Shown: positions 1 to 11,646 of the stretch, piece by piece | Numbering within the stretch: the stretch's first letter is position 1 | Layout of the letters: each line of letters begins with the position of its first letter | The notes under the pieces: model-generated | The model's database searches: none | The model's input: the letters and a program-made list of their open reading frames with translations, nothing else | What the model was told of the DNA's origin: nothing | Translations under genes and position numbers: made by a program | NCBI GenBank assembly: GCA_963921195.1 | Contig: OY992538.1 | Span: forward strand, 230,819,462 to 230,883,461 | From: Pegoplata infirma | Taxonomy: Eukaryota; Arthropoda; Insecta; Diptera; Anthomyiidae | Direction of reading: 5' to 3' | Length of the DNA stretch: 64,000 nucleotides

Positions 1-843
1 TAGAAAACACGCTAACTTTTGAAAGACTTTACAGAGGCTACTGAAGTTTGGCATATATGTTGGTCATTTATCTGGTCAGGTTGGTATTGCAATCCAGCCA
101 AATCGGTCCAGTGGTTCAAAAGTTATGAGCAAAAGAGTAAATTTCGGCAAGGGTGTTTCGCGAATTTACGTTTTTATCTCGTAAATTCGCGAAACACGAT
201 TACTTCCGAAAGACAATAACGAGACTGCTAAAGCTTGACATGTATCTTTGCCGTTCCCTAGGTCTGTTTGGTATTAAATTTCAGCTCAATCGGTCCAGTG
301 GTTCAAAAGTTATAAGCAAAACCCTGAATTTCAGATTAGTTTCATCTTAAATGCCACGTGTTTTAACAAGTTTTAAAAGCATTGGTGGTGACTTAACGAT
401 GCTTTTCAAACTTGTTTAGTTTTAAAGCAATGCTTTTTTAACTTGTTTAGTTTTAAAAGCATTGGTAACTTAAAAATTACACTCGAAAAAAATTTTACAC
501 TCAAAAAAAATTTTAAACTCAAAAAAATTTTACACTCAAAAAAAAATTTAGTGTTTTTTTACAAAAATGACAATATTTTGTGTACACACGTACGTGCATT
601 CACTCAGAAATATTTTTACTGTAAAAAAAACCTTACACTCGAAAAAAATTTTACACTCAAAAAATTAAATTAGTATTTTTTATTTTTTTTTTAATTACAA
701 AAAAAGAGTTTTTTACTCAAAATAAAATATATCTAATCAAAACTGTTAATTTTTTCACGTTAAAAAATGTACTAACCTTTAAAAAATGCGTTGTGGAGGG
801 TATTCATAGAATCGGCAAAGTCGAATTTAACTTTTCTACTTGT
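1..843 (+). mobile_element. DINE-1-like non-autonomous element, left part cut by window edge
   Basis: The same sequence recurs at 53698-54486, where it follows the DINE core and a CCGTCCGTCTGTCC tract, so this copy starts inside an element. It ends with the family's usual 3' block near 795-843: GGAGGGTATTC, an ATTCGGC/GTCGAAT-type hairpin, then AACTTTTCTACTTG. Long A-rich stretches (480-760) lie in the middle. It sits in, or beyond, the large second intron of the ADPS gene. No coding capacity is seen; the short open frames are chance. Confidence 0.75.
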
Positions 844-951
844 TTTTTCTGCGTTCAAGAAATCTCAAAATGTATTTTTCGTGACCCTTTCATAAGCTTG
901 AGACAAACTTTCATTTAAAATTAATTTGAGCCAAACCCGATCATATTAACA

Positions 952-1190
952 ATCCAGTTGGCAAAATAAAATCACCCTGACATACTGCTGACTCTTCCCT
1001 AATGAAATCTCTGACATCTTCATACAATTTTTAAAAATGTCCCCAATGACATGTCAGTAGTTGGTCAGCAGTGCTCACCAGTATCGATGGCCACCAACAA
1101 TTTGTTTAAACAACTACTGACATATGTCATTGGCGACATTTTGAAAAATTGTATGAAGATGTCAAACATTTTTGTGTCAAAGAAGTTAAA
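952..1190. mobile_element. Inverted-repeat MITE, right end eroded
   Basis: Starts CCAGTTGGCAAAATAAAATC and matches the complete palindromic copy at 51752-52043 through TGACATACTGCTGACTC and the CTTCATACAATTTTT arm. The second arm (ATTTTGAAAAATTGTATGAAG near 1136-1160) is present, but the outer right terminus has been lost where a DINE-like 3' block begins. Confidence 0.7.
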
Positions 1191-1194
1191 AATC

Positions 1195-1311
1195 CTGGAT
1201 GTGGACCCAGCGGATAAAAAAAAAATAAAAAAGCTGGTCGGATTTACGTTTACGTTTTGGAGGGTATAAAAGATTCGGCACAGCCGAATTTAACACTCTC
1301 CCTTGTTTTTA
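1195..1311 (+). mobile_element. DINE-1-like 3' terminal block
   Basis: Carries GGAGGGTATAAAAGATTCGGC, the palindrome ATTCGGCACAGCCGAAT, and AACACTCTCCCTTGTTTTT. It abuts the start of the next DINE-like element head-to-tail. Confidence 0.7.
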
Positions 1312-1935
1312 TACCCTACACCACTCTGTGGTACAGGGTATGAGTTTGTGCTGATGTTTGTAACTACGAAATATTGGTCCTAGACCTACTATTAAGTATA
1401 CCGATCGACTCAGAATTACTTTTTGAGTCGATTTAGCGATGTCCGTCCGTCTGTCCGTCTGTCCATCTATCGGTTTATGCACGATACAGGTCGCAATTTT
1501 CAATCAATTGACTTGAAATTTGAAACTTAAGCATATTTTTGTCCTTCTGGAAGTCCCCATACAAACCACCCTCCGATATTCATATAATTCCCTCAAAATT
1601 CATAAAAATGGAAATATTTAATAAAAATTTTAGTTTTAGGTGTTAAACGTGTCCTTTAGTAACCTAATCAAATCGGAATATAATTGGACCATTTTTGGAC
1701 TTAGTTCCCCATATAAAAATTTCGACCGATATTGAGTTAAATCGGTTTATTGACAAAAAAAATACACCAATTCCTCTAAAATTTGATCTGTGTGTGTTTT
1801 CTACACTAAATAAATATATAACAAAAGACAGATACAATCGGTCCATGTTTGGACTTGGGACCCATTTTCCGGAAAACTCTGGTGTAGGGTATCAAATGGT
1901 CGGTCTTGACCGACTATAACTTTCTTACTTGTTTT
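1306..1935 (+). mobile_element. DINE-1-like element, diverged full copy
   Basis: Begins ATACCCTACACCACTCTGTGG, continues through GTCGATTTAGCGATGTCCGTC and a (CCGTCTGT)n tract at about 1440-1470, and ends with GGTGTAGGGTATC, a GGTCGGTCTTGACCGAC hairpin and ACTTTCTTACTTG near 1935. The hairpin differs from the usual TTCGGCxxxGCCGAA, marking a diverged subfamily. Directly follows another copy's 3' end. Confidence 0.65.
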
Positions 1936-2560
1936 TAATTCATTTTTCAAAAAACAAAAAAAATTGGTGGAAATTTTTCAAAAAAAAATCCAAAACTGAT
2001 CAAATTTGACTCAAAAAAATTGTTTGTCGCAAATTAAGTTGAAATAAATTTTGTTTCAAGCTCTATAATTAAATTTTTTTTAACATAATTTTGTTTTTCG
2101 TGAAAAAAAATGATTTTTTTACCAAAACTACTTTTTCACCAAGTCTAAGCTTTTCGCATAAAAATTTTCCATTTGTTTATCAAATGTACATAAAACAAGT
2201 GAGGGTGTTATATTCTTTGGTGCCGAATCTTTTATAATCTCCAAAATGTAAAAACACTTTTTTGCACTAATTTTTGCACTCACTTACGAAATGTACAGCT
2301 CAATTCGTTTTGCATGGAATTTTCTAAAAAAAACTCTTTTGCAAGTAAACCCAAATTTTCCGCAAAACATTATCATGATTTAATGTTTTGGGCAAGAGTA
2401 TAAAATTCGCAGGCATTTTTTACAAAACTTATTGAAAAAAAAAATTTTAATTCAAAAAAAAAAATCTAGTCAAAACTTTTTCAAAAATGGTTATCACTTA
2501 AGTCGAATTAAACTTTTCCACTTGATTGTTTTTCCTAAATCCTTTATTATGTTTACTTAC
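1936..2560 (-). repeat. AT-rich intron DNA with degenerate DINE ends
   Basis: At 2190-2250 is a reverse-oriented DINE 3' block (ACAAGTGAGGGTGTTA ... GCCGAATCTTTTATA ... TCCAAAATGTA), and at 2495-2525 the remains of a forward end (AGTCGAATTAAACTTTTCCACTTG). The rest is A/T-rich. Lies in the ADPS intron that follows exon 2; no further ADPS exon is recognisable here. Confidence 0.45.
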
Positions 2561-3046
2561 CTATCTCCTCTAAAATGTATAACATTATTTTTAACATAAA
2601 ATTCTGAATCCTTATAGCCCCAACCATACCATTTGAGGACATCTTGTCTGTAAAGTATAAAAACAAAAAACAGGTCAATTTCAAAAGTTTGCCAAAAAAA
2701 TGTTACAGAAAAATAAACAGCGAAACAAAACTAACACCCCTCTCTGACTAGTAAAAGAAATATACACAAAATATAATATTAAAGATAATATTAAAGGGGG
2801 AGGGGGAGTGCGTTAGGTTTCTAATGCTTAAATAACAAACCTTTTTTTAGGGAACACACCATGAACATCCTTTGATAAACGTTCATCTAAAGTAGCTACT
2901 GACGGCATTGTGGCGCCATTAACCTTTGTACAATTAGCGGGTACAGATGAGGACAATGATAATGGCGTAGAGGTAACATTATTTGTTAGTTTAGTATCTT
3001 CATTACATGGTGTAATATAATTAATACATTTATTAGGCAATGCCAT
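2561..3046 (-). CDS. ADPS: Alkylglycerone-phosphate synthase, first two coding exons (partial)
   Basis: Peroxisomal FAD enzyme that swaps the acyl chain of acyl-DHAP for a fatty alcohol, the committed step of ether-lipid synthesis. Exon 1 runs 3046 down to 2841 (ATG plus 68 codons and two bases) and exon 2 from 2647 to 2561; both junctions keep frame. The diagnostic part is exon 2: RQDVLKWYGWGYKDSEF, which matches the conserved entry to the AGPS catalytic region (human R-R-Q-E-V-M-K-W-N-G-W-G-Y). The first ~65 residues are a low-complexity leader rich in Thr, Asn and Ser. The FAD-binding and C-terminal domains must lie left of the window, across an intron of at least 2.5 kb full of DINE-like copies. 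The exon-1 donor is GTTTGT, weaker than the GTAAGT used by exon 2. No canonical PTS2 nonapeptide is visible in the leader. Confidence 0.85.
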
Positions 3047-4130
3047 TTTTAAATTAACCAAATAATTTTGTTTTTTGTTGTTTTAAATAATCCAAAATTC
3101 TTTTAGAGATTTTTTCTTGATTTTTATCGATTTTTTACAAACAATTGTTTAATGAAGTTATTTGAGGATTTTTTGTGTTTTGTTTTATCGAAATTTTTAT
3201 TGTAGTTTTATTTAAATTAAATATTTAACATATTGTTTAGTTTTTTGTTAAATTTGTTTAATTATTTTTAGTATTTGTTTATAAAAAAATCAATTTTATT
3301 TTTATTTTTTCTTCTTAAATAAGTATATTTTAAACGGAATTTGACAGCTTTCTTATACAAATTGTCTTTTTAAACTGTCTGACAATAAAAATCAAGGGGG
3401 TTTATTTCGGTCTATATTAAAAAAAAACCAAAGCACATTAAAAAGGGAGTGTAGTTTTTCAAAGAAAACAAAATAGAGGTTTATTTTGAGTGAAAATTTT
3501 TACAAATGAGTAGAACACTTTTTGCTCTAATTTTGATATTTTTAAAATTTTTTGATAATATTTAGGTAATGTTCTTTTTAATTTTAATTTCTTTTTTTTT
3601 AATTTTTAAAATTCAATTTTATTTTATTATTCTATTATTTAATTTTAATTTTTAAATATTTTCTTATCATACACTCTCATTTCGTTAATATGAAATGTTT
3701 ATTACCCCCTGCTAAATTATGATGTAAATTTTTTGTTATATTTGAGAGAATTTTTGAATTGCGCGCGCATGTCAAAAACAAACAATAGTCTTGTATTTTA
3801 CACACACTACGTTTTTGCCGGTATGTAGTGCAATTTTTTTTATTTGTTTTAGATTTATGCACGCACTGTAATTTATTAGATATTTAACCCTTAAAAGTTT
3901 ATTATAAATTTATTGACATTGTAAGAAATCGGCGGGTGCATTGCCAGGGCGCCATGAAATAACTCCCTATAAAATAAGTCCCAAGAAAAAAAATTAAAAA
4001 AAAGCTTGTTTTGTGTGTTCTTAAACATGTGAATTTTGGAAAACTCCAATTAAAATTTCTCGGTTTTACTCTTCTGAACTCCTAGATCTATTTTGCTAAA
4101 ATTCAAAATTCGTTAAAAAAAAATATACAA
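3047..4130. other. ADPS upstream region, AT-rich
   Basis: Probable 5'UTR and promoter of ADPS on the minus strand. It is very A/T-rich with long T runs in 3070-3660. No recognisable coding sequence and no clear core-promoter motif was found. Confidence 0.35.
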
Positions 4131-4480
4131 ATGTATATGGGACATTGCATGTCAAACCGAACACTTTGATTTTTTTTTTTTTTTTAGATTTTCCCAATTT
4201 GTTTACAGTTTTAATACCCTTCGAAAACTCTTTCGTGGTAAATTTTTATATTTTTTTGATGACCCGTTCAAAAGATATCGAATTTTTAAAAATTGGTAGA
4301 TTATTCCTTTACTCAAACTTATTTTATTCATAATTCTTCAATAATTATTATGCACCAAATTAAAATTTTTATTTTCTAATTTTGGTTTTTTACGTACTTT
4401 AAAAAAAAATCCTTAAAAATTCTTAAAAGTGATCTAGTATGCGATTATTAGGTTTTAAATTTTAAATCTCATTTTTGAAA
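4131..4480. repeat. Dispersed repeat, copy of 29488-29857
   Basis: GACATTGCATGTCAAACCG, TTTTCCCAATTTGTTTACAG, GATGACCCGTTCAAAAGATA and TCTAGTATGCGAT occur in the same order at 29488-29857. The two copies diverge just after TTTTTGAAAATG (about 4483), which places the left edge of the adjoining 10.6-kb composite element. Confidence 0.7.
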
Positions 4481-4483
4481 ATG

Positions 4484-5050
4484 TGTGTACACTAGAGGTG
4501 TCCTTAAAAACGAAAGTCACCTTTTTATACCTGGTAGGGTCCTAAATTGTTCTTTAGAGTCTAAAGATGAGTGGGCCAAAATTAAGGGATAATCGGATAA
4601 AAATAACTAGTACCGAAAATGGATTGAAGTTTTGAGACATTCTTATATGAGAGAAAAACCCTTTTTTTTAGTTTTTTAAAAAGTATTGGTATTTGTTATT
4701 TTTTGTTAAATTTTTTGTGAAATAATATGAGAATGGTATTAAATTACCTTTACAAAAAGATTAATAAAATTAAAATCGGATAAAAAATAAGCACTTTACG
4801 CATACATGCCCCAGGCCATTTCATGGTTTTCAAAGCCAGAATTTCGAAATTTTCAAAAATTTTAGACAAAAAATAAAAAAAAAAAAATTTTACTTTATGA
4901 TCATATTTAAAACATGTTTTAGATTAGAAATAGCAGATATGGTAGTCAAGCTTTTTTTTATTCGGCGTGGGTAGTGATAAAATTTCCGCGAATTCCAAAT
5001 AAAATGCGTTTTTCTACAATAATTTAGCAAAAATGGGAAATTTTTTTCTC
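4484..5050 (+). repeat. Left inverted arm of the composite element
   Basis: Pairs with 14439-15045 on the other strand. Matching blocks, read from the right arm, include AATCCATTTTCGG, GGACCCTACCAGGTAT, GACTACCATATCT, TAGAAAAAC and GCGGAAATT. Identity looks like roughly 75-80% with small indels. Confidence 0.8.
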
Positions 5051-5076
5051 TATTGCACGGAAGGAAGTGTAAAACG

Positions 5077-5216
5077 TAAATTCTGTAACTTTTGAGAAAT
5101 CGGATATATGCAGATATTTTGTATTGAAGAAATGTATAATGTCCCCAATTTGCCATTTCACCTCGACGAAAATGGGTTAAAGATATCCGATTTCTCGAAA
5201 AATTTACAGAATTTAT
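5077..5216. repeat. Small hairpin between left arm and unit 1
   Basis: AATTCTGTAACTTTTGAGAA with ATCGGATAT is repeated inverted as GATATCCGATTTCTCGAAAA with TTTACAGAATT, enclosing about 70 bases. It is absent between unit 2 and the right arm. Confidence 0.65.
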
Positions 5217-5566
5217 ACTAAACTAGTCGAATAGCCTGTCCCTGCCAGGCGGAAAACCAAATCACTTTTCTCAATAGTTCTAATATTTTACCAAACTTTA
5301 TAAAAAATTATGTTTGTGCTTCAAAAATTTAATATTGCTAGATTGAGTTACATCAATATATTTCCCAAACTGGAAAAAAAATTAATGAGTATAAAAGGTT
5401 TTATTGATAAAATTTTAGAACTAAATTTAGCACGCCCATTTCGTCTCTCCGTCCATAAACCGGATATCAAAAATCCATCGTGTGGATCTGTCCCATGGTC
5501 ACTCCTATATACATGGCAATTTTTATCTTTCTTTTTATCATGAAGGGTTTTAAAATTAGTTAAAAT

Positions 5567-6086
5567 TAGTGCCTACGGTCAGTACCGTAGTACCGGGAAT
5601 ACCGGTATTCCCGGTTCTCGGTATTACCGGGAAATGGAACCGGTTTCCCGGTTCTCAATTCATTCCCGGTATTCCCGGGAATACCGGTATTCCCGGTTCC
5701 GGTTCTGACGGTATTCCCGGTTCTACCGGTATGTATATTTTGTAAAATTTTGTAAAATTAAAATTTTTTCTTTGCTTTAACAAAAAAAAGTACAAAACAT
5801 GTGAAAAACACCATTTCCATTTTATATTTTGAATTTAAGAAAAAATAGTTACATGATTTTGACATAATTTTACAAACACAACTAAATGTTTCTGAAATAC
5901 TAATAAAATAGTGTAATTTAAATATTTTATGGTATAGTATTTTTTTGGTTTTTCAGAACCGGTTCCAGGATCGGAACCGGGAATACCGGTATTCCCGGGA
6001 ATATATCTAGAACCGGGAAACCGGTACCAGAACCGGGAATACCGGTATTCCCGGGAATACCGAGAACCGGGAAATGGGGGGCACTA
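5567..6086. mobile_element. hAT-like MITE, GGGAATACCGGTATTCCCGG-rich, copy 1
   Basis: Exactly 520 bp, with termini TAGTGCC...GGCACTA, flanked by the 8-bp duplication GTTAAAAT (5559-5566 and 6087-6094). Unit 2 has the empty site AAATTAGCTAAAATG near 9755. Both subterminal regions are packed with GGGAATACCGG / CCGGTATTCCC palindromes around an AT-rich centre. A second 520-bp copy is at 21080-21599. Confidence 0.9.
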
Positions 6087-6463
6087 GTTAAAATGTTAAA
6101 AAACACAAACATTTTTCCACATAAATTTTTCCTTATAATTCTCCGTACACAGTTTAAATATTAAATCTGACTTCATAAGGATATGATCCGTTTTCAATAC
6201 TTTATGCTTTACAATTTTCAGCTTCCTTAGTCATTAGGGGTTTCAGAAATAGTTTAAATATTAAAAAACTAAATTTCGCCGTCTTCCGCCACTCCCCCTG
6301 ACTTAAAGGCCGAAAATCCGGCTACGTTAGAGATTATATATACAAACTGAACAAAATTCACAACGGATTTTTTTTGTATTTCCGCCCTTTCACTGGATAT
6401 TCAGGTCAGAGTTGATCTTTGCCATAGTCCGTACCACATGCATCCCAATTTTCATCTTTCAAG

Positions 6464-7142
6464 CCCGAGTAAAAATAAACATATATTACAATATATAACT
6501 TGATACAAACATAATAAATTATATATGATTATATATCCGTGAGATATTTTCTAAATGTTTTTAATGCAGTTATATGTAGTAATATATAATTTAATCATGA
6601 TTCGGATTAAAAGGTGTACGGTTGATATAATTAAATAAAATAATATGAGGGTCAATACAAAATCTGTTTTTCTGTATAATTTAACATCAAATTATATATA
6701 GCTTATTCTGTTCCACATAAAATTTTATATGTTTCCAATTAACCAAAAATTTTCTAAGTTTTTTAGGCAAAGTTTTAAAAAACTTTTTAAAATGTTCCTA
6801 AACATTTCCATATTAGGATTATGTATATCACCTATCTGGTTCGAAGCGTACCCAAACATTTTTTTGTTTTAGAAACTTATATGTTTGGTGAATGTATCGT
6901 TGACCTGTGGTGTATCTCAACCCAAACCAAAAAACACCAGGATTTTATATGTTTTTATGCAATTAGATCTAATTAGATCCACCAATATATAGCAATGTCT
7001 GGTCAAAACTCGGATAATATCAAATCACATTTTATACAAGTTGATCTTTTTTAATGCAAAAACATCCACCATTATTCGGATCAAAATATATATTGTGTTA
7101 CATATCATTATATATTGCATCATATAAAAATTTTTACTCGGG
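6464..7142. mobile_element. 679-bp MITE with CCCGAGTAAAAAT termini
   Basis: Perfect terminal inverted repeats CCCGAGTAAAAAT...ATTTTTACTCGGG. Unit 2 shows the uninterrupted site TTTCAAGGTCATAAGG near 11558, so the duplicated target is just AG. The interior is rich in ATATAT and ATATGTTT motifs. The superfamily is not clear, because a 2-bp AG duplication does not fit Tc1/mariner (TA). Confidence 0.8.
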
Positions 7143-7227
7143 AGGTCATTAGGTGTCTTCAAAATTAGATAAGATGTAAAAACATAATTTTTCTACGCCC
7201 ATTTCTTCTCTTAATTCTCCGTCCCTA

Positions 7228-7453
7228 CACAGAGAGAACAGTTTAGTTGTGCCAGCAGAATTTAGAGCCAACTGCATAGTTTAATAACAACAACCGAAAT
7301 TTTCGGTTGCGATAACCAAAATTTGTTTTGAAAATTTAACTTCTGTTGGTCCAAATAAATTTCGGTAATCGCAACCGAAAATTTCAGCTGTTGTAATTAA
7401 ACCATGCAGTTGGCTCTTAATTCGGCTAGCACAATTAAACTGTTTTTTTTGTG
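7228..7453. mobile_element. 226-bp palindromic MITE (TA target), unit 1 copy
   Basis: Flanked by TA on both sides, with termini CACAGAGAGAACAG...CTGTTTTTTTTGTG and long arms (GCCAACTGCAT, CAACCGAAAATTTC). An identically sized copy sits at the matching place in unit 2 (11647-11872), so it inserted before the tandem duplication. Confidence 0.85.
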
Positions 7454-7833
7454 TATTCCAAAATTTTTAAATCTGACTACTTTAGGATAAGCTCCACCGT
7501 TAGTACTATACTCGTATCCACGCCCCTTTTCCCTCCCAATTCTCCGTCCACAGTCCAAAAATGTTAAGTCTGACTACTTAAGGATATGCTTCAGTGTCAG
7601 GACAATATGCTCGCCAATTTTCGGCAGCGTAGGTCATTAGGGCTTTAAAGTTAGTCAAATAAAAAATAAATAAAACACAATATTGCCTTGCCCCTTTTTC
7701 CTCTCAACTCTCCGTCTACATTCCAAAAATGTTAAATCGGACTACTTTAGAATATACTTCATAGTTAGGACTACATTTTAGGGATTTTCAGCTTCCGTAT
7801 TCATTGGGGCGGAGATTAAAAATACTCTAAAAT

Positions 7834-8119
7834 TAAAGTTGTTTTTTATTCGACCTTTTCAATAAATAATAAAAATAAAATATTTGAGCTCGAGGCCTGG
7901 ATTTTTCTTTAATTAGAATTCTTCTTTATTAATTTCCAATATTTCGCTACTCTTCGAGTAGCATCCTCAGGGATCCTCAGTTTTTATATTTAAATTTAAG
8001 ATACTAAATTAAAGATACTGAGGATGATACTGGAAGAGTAGCGATATATTGGAAATTAATAAAGAAGAATTCTAATTAAAGAACAATCCAGGCCTCGAGC
8101 TCAAATATTTTATTTTTAT
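7834..8119. mobile_element. 286-bp foldback insert with 13-bp target duplication
   Basis: Flanked by AATACTCTAAAAT at 7821-7833 and 8120-8132; unit 2 has a single copy near 12245. Inverted arms carry TATTTGAGCTCGAGGCCTGG, TAGAATTCTTCTTTATTAAT and TCGCTACTCTTC. A 13-bp duplication is unlike cut-and-paste MITEs and points to target-primed insertion of an inverted copy. A related piece (TTATTCGACCTTTT ... GAGGCC) is near 20288-20340. Confidence 0.8.
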
Positions 8120-10005
8120 AATACTCTAAAATGTTAAAAAAAATATTTTTGCCAAGTCCCCTTTTTCTCGTAATTCGCCGCCCACAGGCAAAAAATCCGA
8201 CTTCGTAAGAATCTGTCCCTGGTGTTTTACTATATACATGCCAATTTTAAGCTTTTAAGTCCATCAATGAGATTCAAAAGGTGCTGGATACACAAAAAAT
8301 AAGAGAAACACAAAAAAAAATAAAATATATATTCAGAAAATAGATGGAATAAATTTACCACGCCCTTTGCCTTTCTTATTCTCCACCCATACACTTGATA
8401 TCAAAAATCCAGGCTCGTGTTGATCTTCCGCATAAAACCTTCTATATACATGCCAATTCTGTGCATTTTCCTCTTCCTTTTGGGGCTTCAAAAGAAGTTA
8501 AAATGTTAAAAATCCCAATTTTGTCACTCCCCATTTTCCTTTCAAATCTCCGCCCACAGTCCAAAAATTAAAAATTCGACTACTTCAGGATATGCTTCAT
8601 CGATAGGACTATATGATAGGAAATTTTCAGCTTCCTAAGTCATTAGAGGACTTTAAAATAAGCAAAAATGTCTATTTTCATCTTTATAGGTCATTGGGGG
8701 TCTTCAAATTAAATATTAAAAAACACAATTTTGCCACGCCCCATTTTTCTCTTAATTCTCCTTCCACAGTCTAAAAAATTTAAATCCGATTACTTCAGGA
8801 TATGCTTCATTGTTAGAACTAAATGCTATGCAATTTTCCGCTTCCTAAGTCATTTGGGGGCTTCAAAAGAAGTAAAAATTTAAAAAAATCCCAATTTTGC
8901 CACGCCACTTTTCCCTCAATTCTCCGCCCACATTGCGAAAATTTTGAATCCGACTACTTGGGGATATGCGCCATCGTTAGGACTATATTCTAGGAAATTT
9001 TCAGCTTCCTAAGTCATTTGGGGGCTTCAAAAGAAGTAAAAATGTTAAAAAATCTAAATTTTGCCACTCCACTTTTCCCCTCAATTCTCCGCCAACATTG
9101 CGAAAATTTTAAATCCGACTACTTGGGGATATGCGGCATCGTTAGGACTATATTCTAGGAAATTTTCGGATTCCTAAGTCATTTGGGGGCTTTAAATTAA
9201 GCAAAAACGTCAAAAAATTGCATTTTGCCACGCCCACTTTCCCGCTTATTTCTCCGCCCACAGGCAAAAAATCGAAAATCCGGCTACGTTAGGATCTGCC
9301 CCAGGTGTTTTACTATAAGCATGCCAATTTTCAGCTTTGTAGCTCATCAGTGGGCTTCAAAAAGCTCTGGATAGACAAAAAAAGAGGAACACACAAATAG
9401 GGAAATTATATATATAGACTAGTCGAATAGCCTGTCCCTGCCAGGCGGAACACCAAATCACTTTTCTCAATAGTTCTAATATTTTACCAAACTTTATAAA
9501 AAATTATGTTTGTGCTTCAAAAAATTTAATATTGCTAGATTGAGTTACATCAATATATTTCCCAAACTGGAAACAAAATTAATGAGTATAAAAGGTTTTA
9601 TTGATAAGATTTTAGAACTTGATTTAGCACACCCATTTCGTCTCTCCGTCCATAAACCCGATATCAGAAATCCATCGTGTGGATCTGTCCCATGGTCACT
9701 CCTACATACATGGCAATTTTTATCTTTCTTTTTATCATGAAGGGTTTTAAAATTAGCTAAAATGTTAAAAAAAACACAATTTTTCCACTTAAATTTTTCC
9801 TTATAATTCTCCGTACACAGTTTAAATATTAAATCTGACTTCATAAAGATATGATCAATTGTCAATACTTTATGCTTTACAATTTTCAGCGTCCTTAGTC
9901 ATTAGGGGTTTCAGAAATAGTTTAAATGTTTAAAAACTAAATTTTGCCATCTTCCGTCACTCCCCCTGACTTAAAGGCCGAAAATCCGGCTACGTTACAG
10001 ATTAT

Positions 10006-11435
10006 CGGGGCGTTTATGAAACCAATGCGGATTGGTTTGACAACACTTTTTCACGGAAATCAGCTGTGTGTGTTTATGAATCCAATCCAATTCCAATCAA
10101 AAAGAAAATGAGAAAATTTCCGTTCGAAAACGAAAATGTGCGTTCATGAATTAAATTCAGTTGGATTGACAGTTGGAAAATTTTCGTCATCGTTTGGCTT
10201 CGGGGATTTGTAAGAAAAGTTGAAAATAATTAATTTAAAAAAAATTAAAAACAAAAGTTAAATGAAAAAATGTGAGTAAGATGTTCTTTTTTGTTTTCGA
10301 GTTTTTTTAAAAAATATTTTTCCTCTTTTTATTTATAAGGGGAAGGTACAAAATTAATGAGCAAAATGCAGTTAGTTCTTCATGAGTTTGTGGAAATAAA
10401 TCCCGAAATATCGAAGGGATTTGTGTTTTAAGGCCCTTAATATAAACAAAAGTAATTCACATTAAAAAATGTGAAAATAAAATTTCCAAATTTTTTTGTG
10501 TCCTAGATTTAACTTCTGTAAAAGTAAAACGAATGCATTCTTTTCTATAATTTTAAAATTTTAGTTATTCGATTTTAACTTTGAGTGAAAACGTAAACAA
10601 CAGAACACTAAATTAGATTTTCTGTGATTCGGAAAATGTGAATTGAAAAGTTATGAAAGGCAGAACAGAGGCGTTTGTAAAGTGTGTACGATACTTGCTT
10701 TTTTACGAACTTTTTCAAAGGCAGAAAGCCCTTAATAAAATTCTTGAAAAAAGTGTCATACACACTTTAGCTTATTAACGAAAAAAAAAATCTTTAGTCG
10801 GACACGTATTTAGATTCCTAAATTGGGCGCAAAAAATAATAAGAGTCCAAATGGGCAAAAAGTTACCGATGTTTAAAAAAAAAAAATCATAAAAAAGGAA
10901 CAAATGAGCTAAAACTTTATACAAAATATGACCCAAAAATATGCATTTATAGCCTTTTTTAAAAGCAAATTCTTTGATGTGCAAAGACATTTATCCAGAG
11001 CCAATTAAATATGAGAAGGCACTGGTATTTTTTTGTGCAAAATGCCAGATCCTAAGTATATATTAGACTTAAGGAAAACAAAAGATGGATTTGTATTAAA
11101 TCCCTTCCTTAATGGACCAATAATCAAAAAAAAAATTAATTCAAAACAAATGTTTGACGGTTTATTTGTTAACAAATTATTTTTTTTTTACAAACTGCAT
11201 TATTATAATAACTCTGACTTTGACTTTCTAACAGAGTTACTATAAAATACGACTCTGTATTTGTAAAAACAGAGTCGTATTTTGTAAATAATTGTGTCTC
11301 CGCTAAGTTCGAACGAAATAGATATTTTTTTTCGAACAAAGCAATTCGTCACGGTTTCATGAACGCTTCGAAAATTGGAAACGGATTTGAATTTCGTTTC
11401 CAATCCAATTTCGTTGGGGATTCATGAACGGCCTG
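10006..11435. mobile_element. 1.43-kb non-autonomous element, CGGGGCGTTTATGAA termini
   Basis: Absent from unit 1, which reads GATTATATATACAAAC near 6332. The ends are inverted: CGGGGCGTTTATGAA and TTCATGAACGGCCTG. The length difference gives a 3-bp duplication (TAT), compatible with a PIF/Harbinger-like origin. Subterminal CCAATCC/GGATTGG motifs repeat near both ends. Short open frames inside do not form a recognisable protein. Confidence 0.8.
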
Positions 11436-11646
11436 TATATATACAAACTGAACAAAATTCACAACGGATTGTTTTGTATTTCCGTCCTTTCACTGGATAT
11501 CCAGGTCAGAGTTGATCTTTGCCATAGTCCGTACCATATGCATCCCAATTTTCATCTTTCAAGGTCATAAGGTGTCTTCAAAATTAGGTAAGATGTAAAA
11601 ACATAATTTTTCCACGCCCATTTCTTCTCTTAATTCTCCGTCCCTA

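Larger units (their letters stand above)
5222..9417 (+). repeat. Tandem unit 1 of the composite (4196 bp; ~2.69 kb without inserts)
   Basis: Begins ACTAGTCGAATAGCCTGTCC, exactly as unit 2 does at 9418, and ends in GGGAAATTATATATATAGA. It carries insertions at 5567-6086, 6464-7142 and 7834-8119 that unit 2 lacks; removing them and their duplications leaves about 2688 bp. The second half is a run of diverged 155-210-bp repeats (TTCTCCG anchors near 7541, 7720, 8170, 8380, 8548, 8757, 8927, 9086 and 9242). Confidence 0.85.

Noticed and set aside
9545..9865. 106-codon minus-strand open frame in composite unit 2
   Set aside because: The matching frame in unit 1 is interrupted, and the sequence is the satellite-like repeat body.
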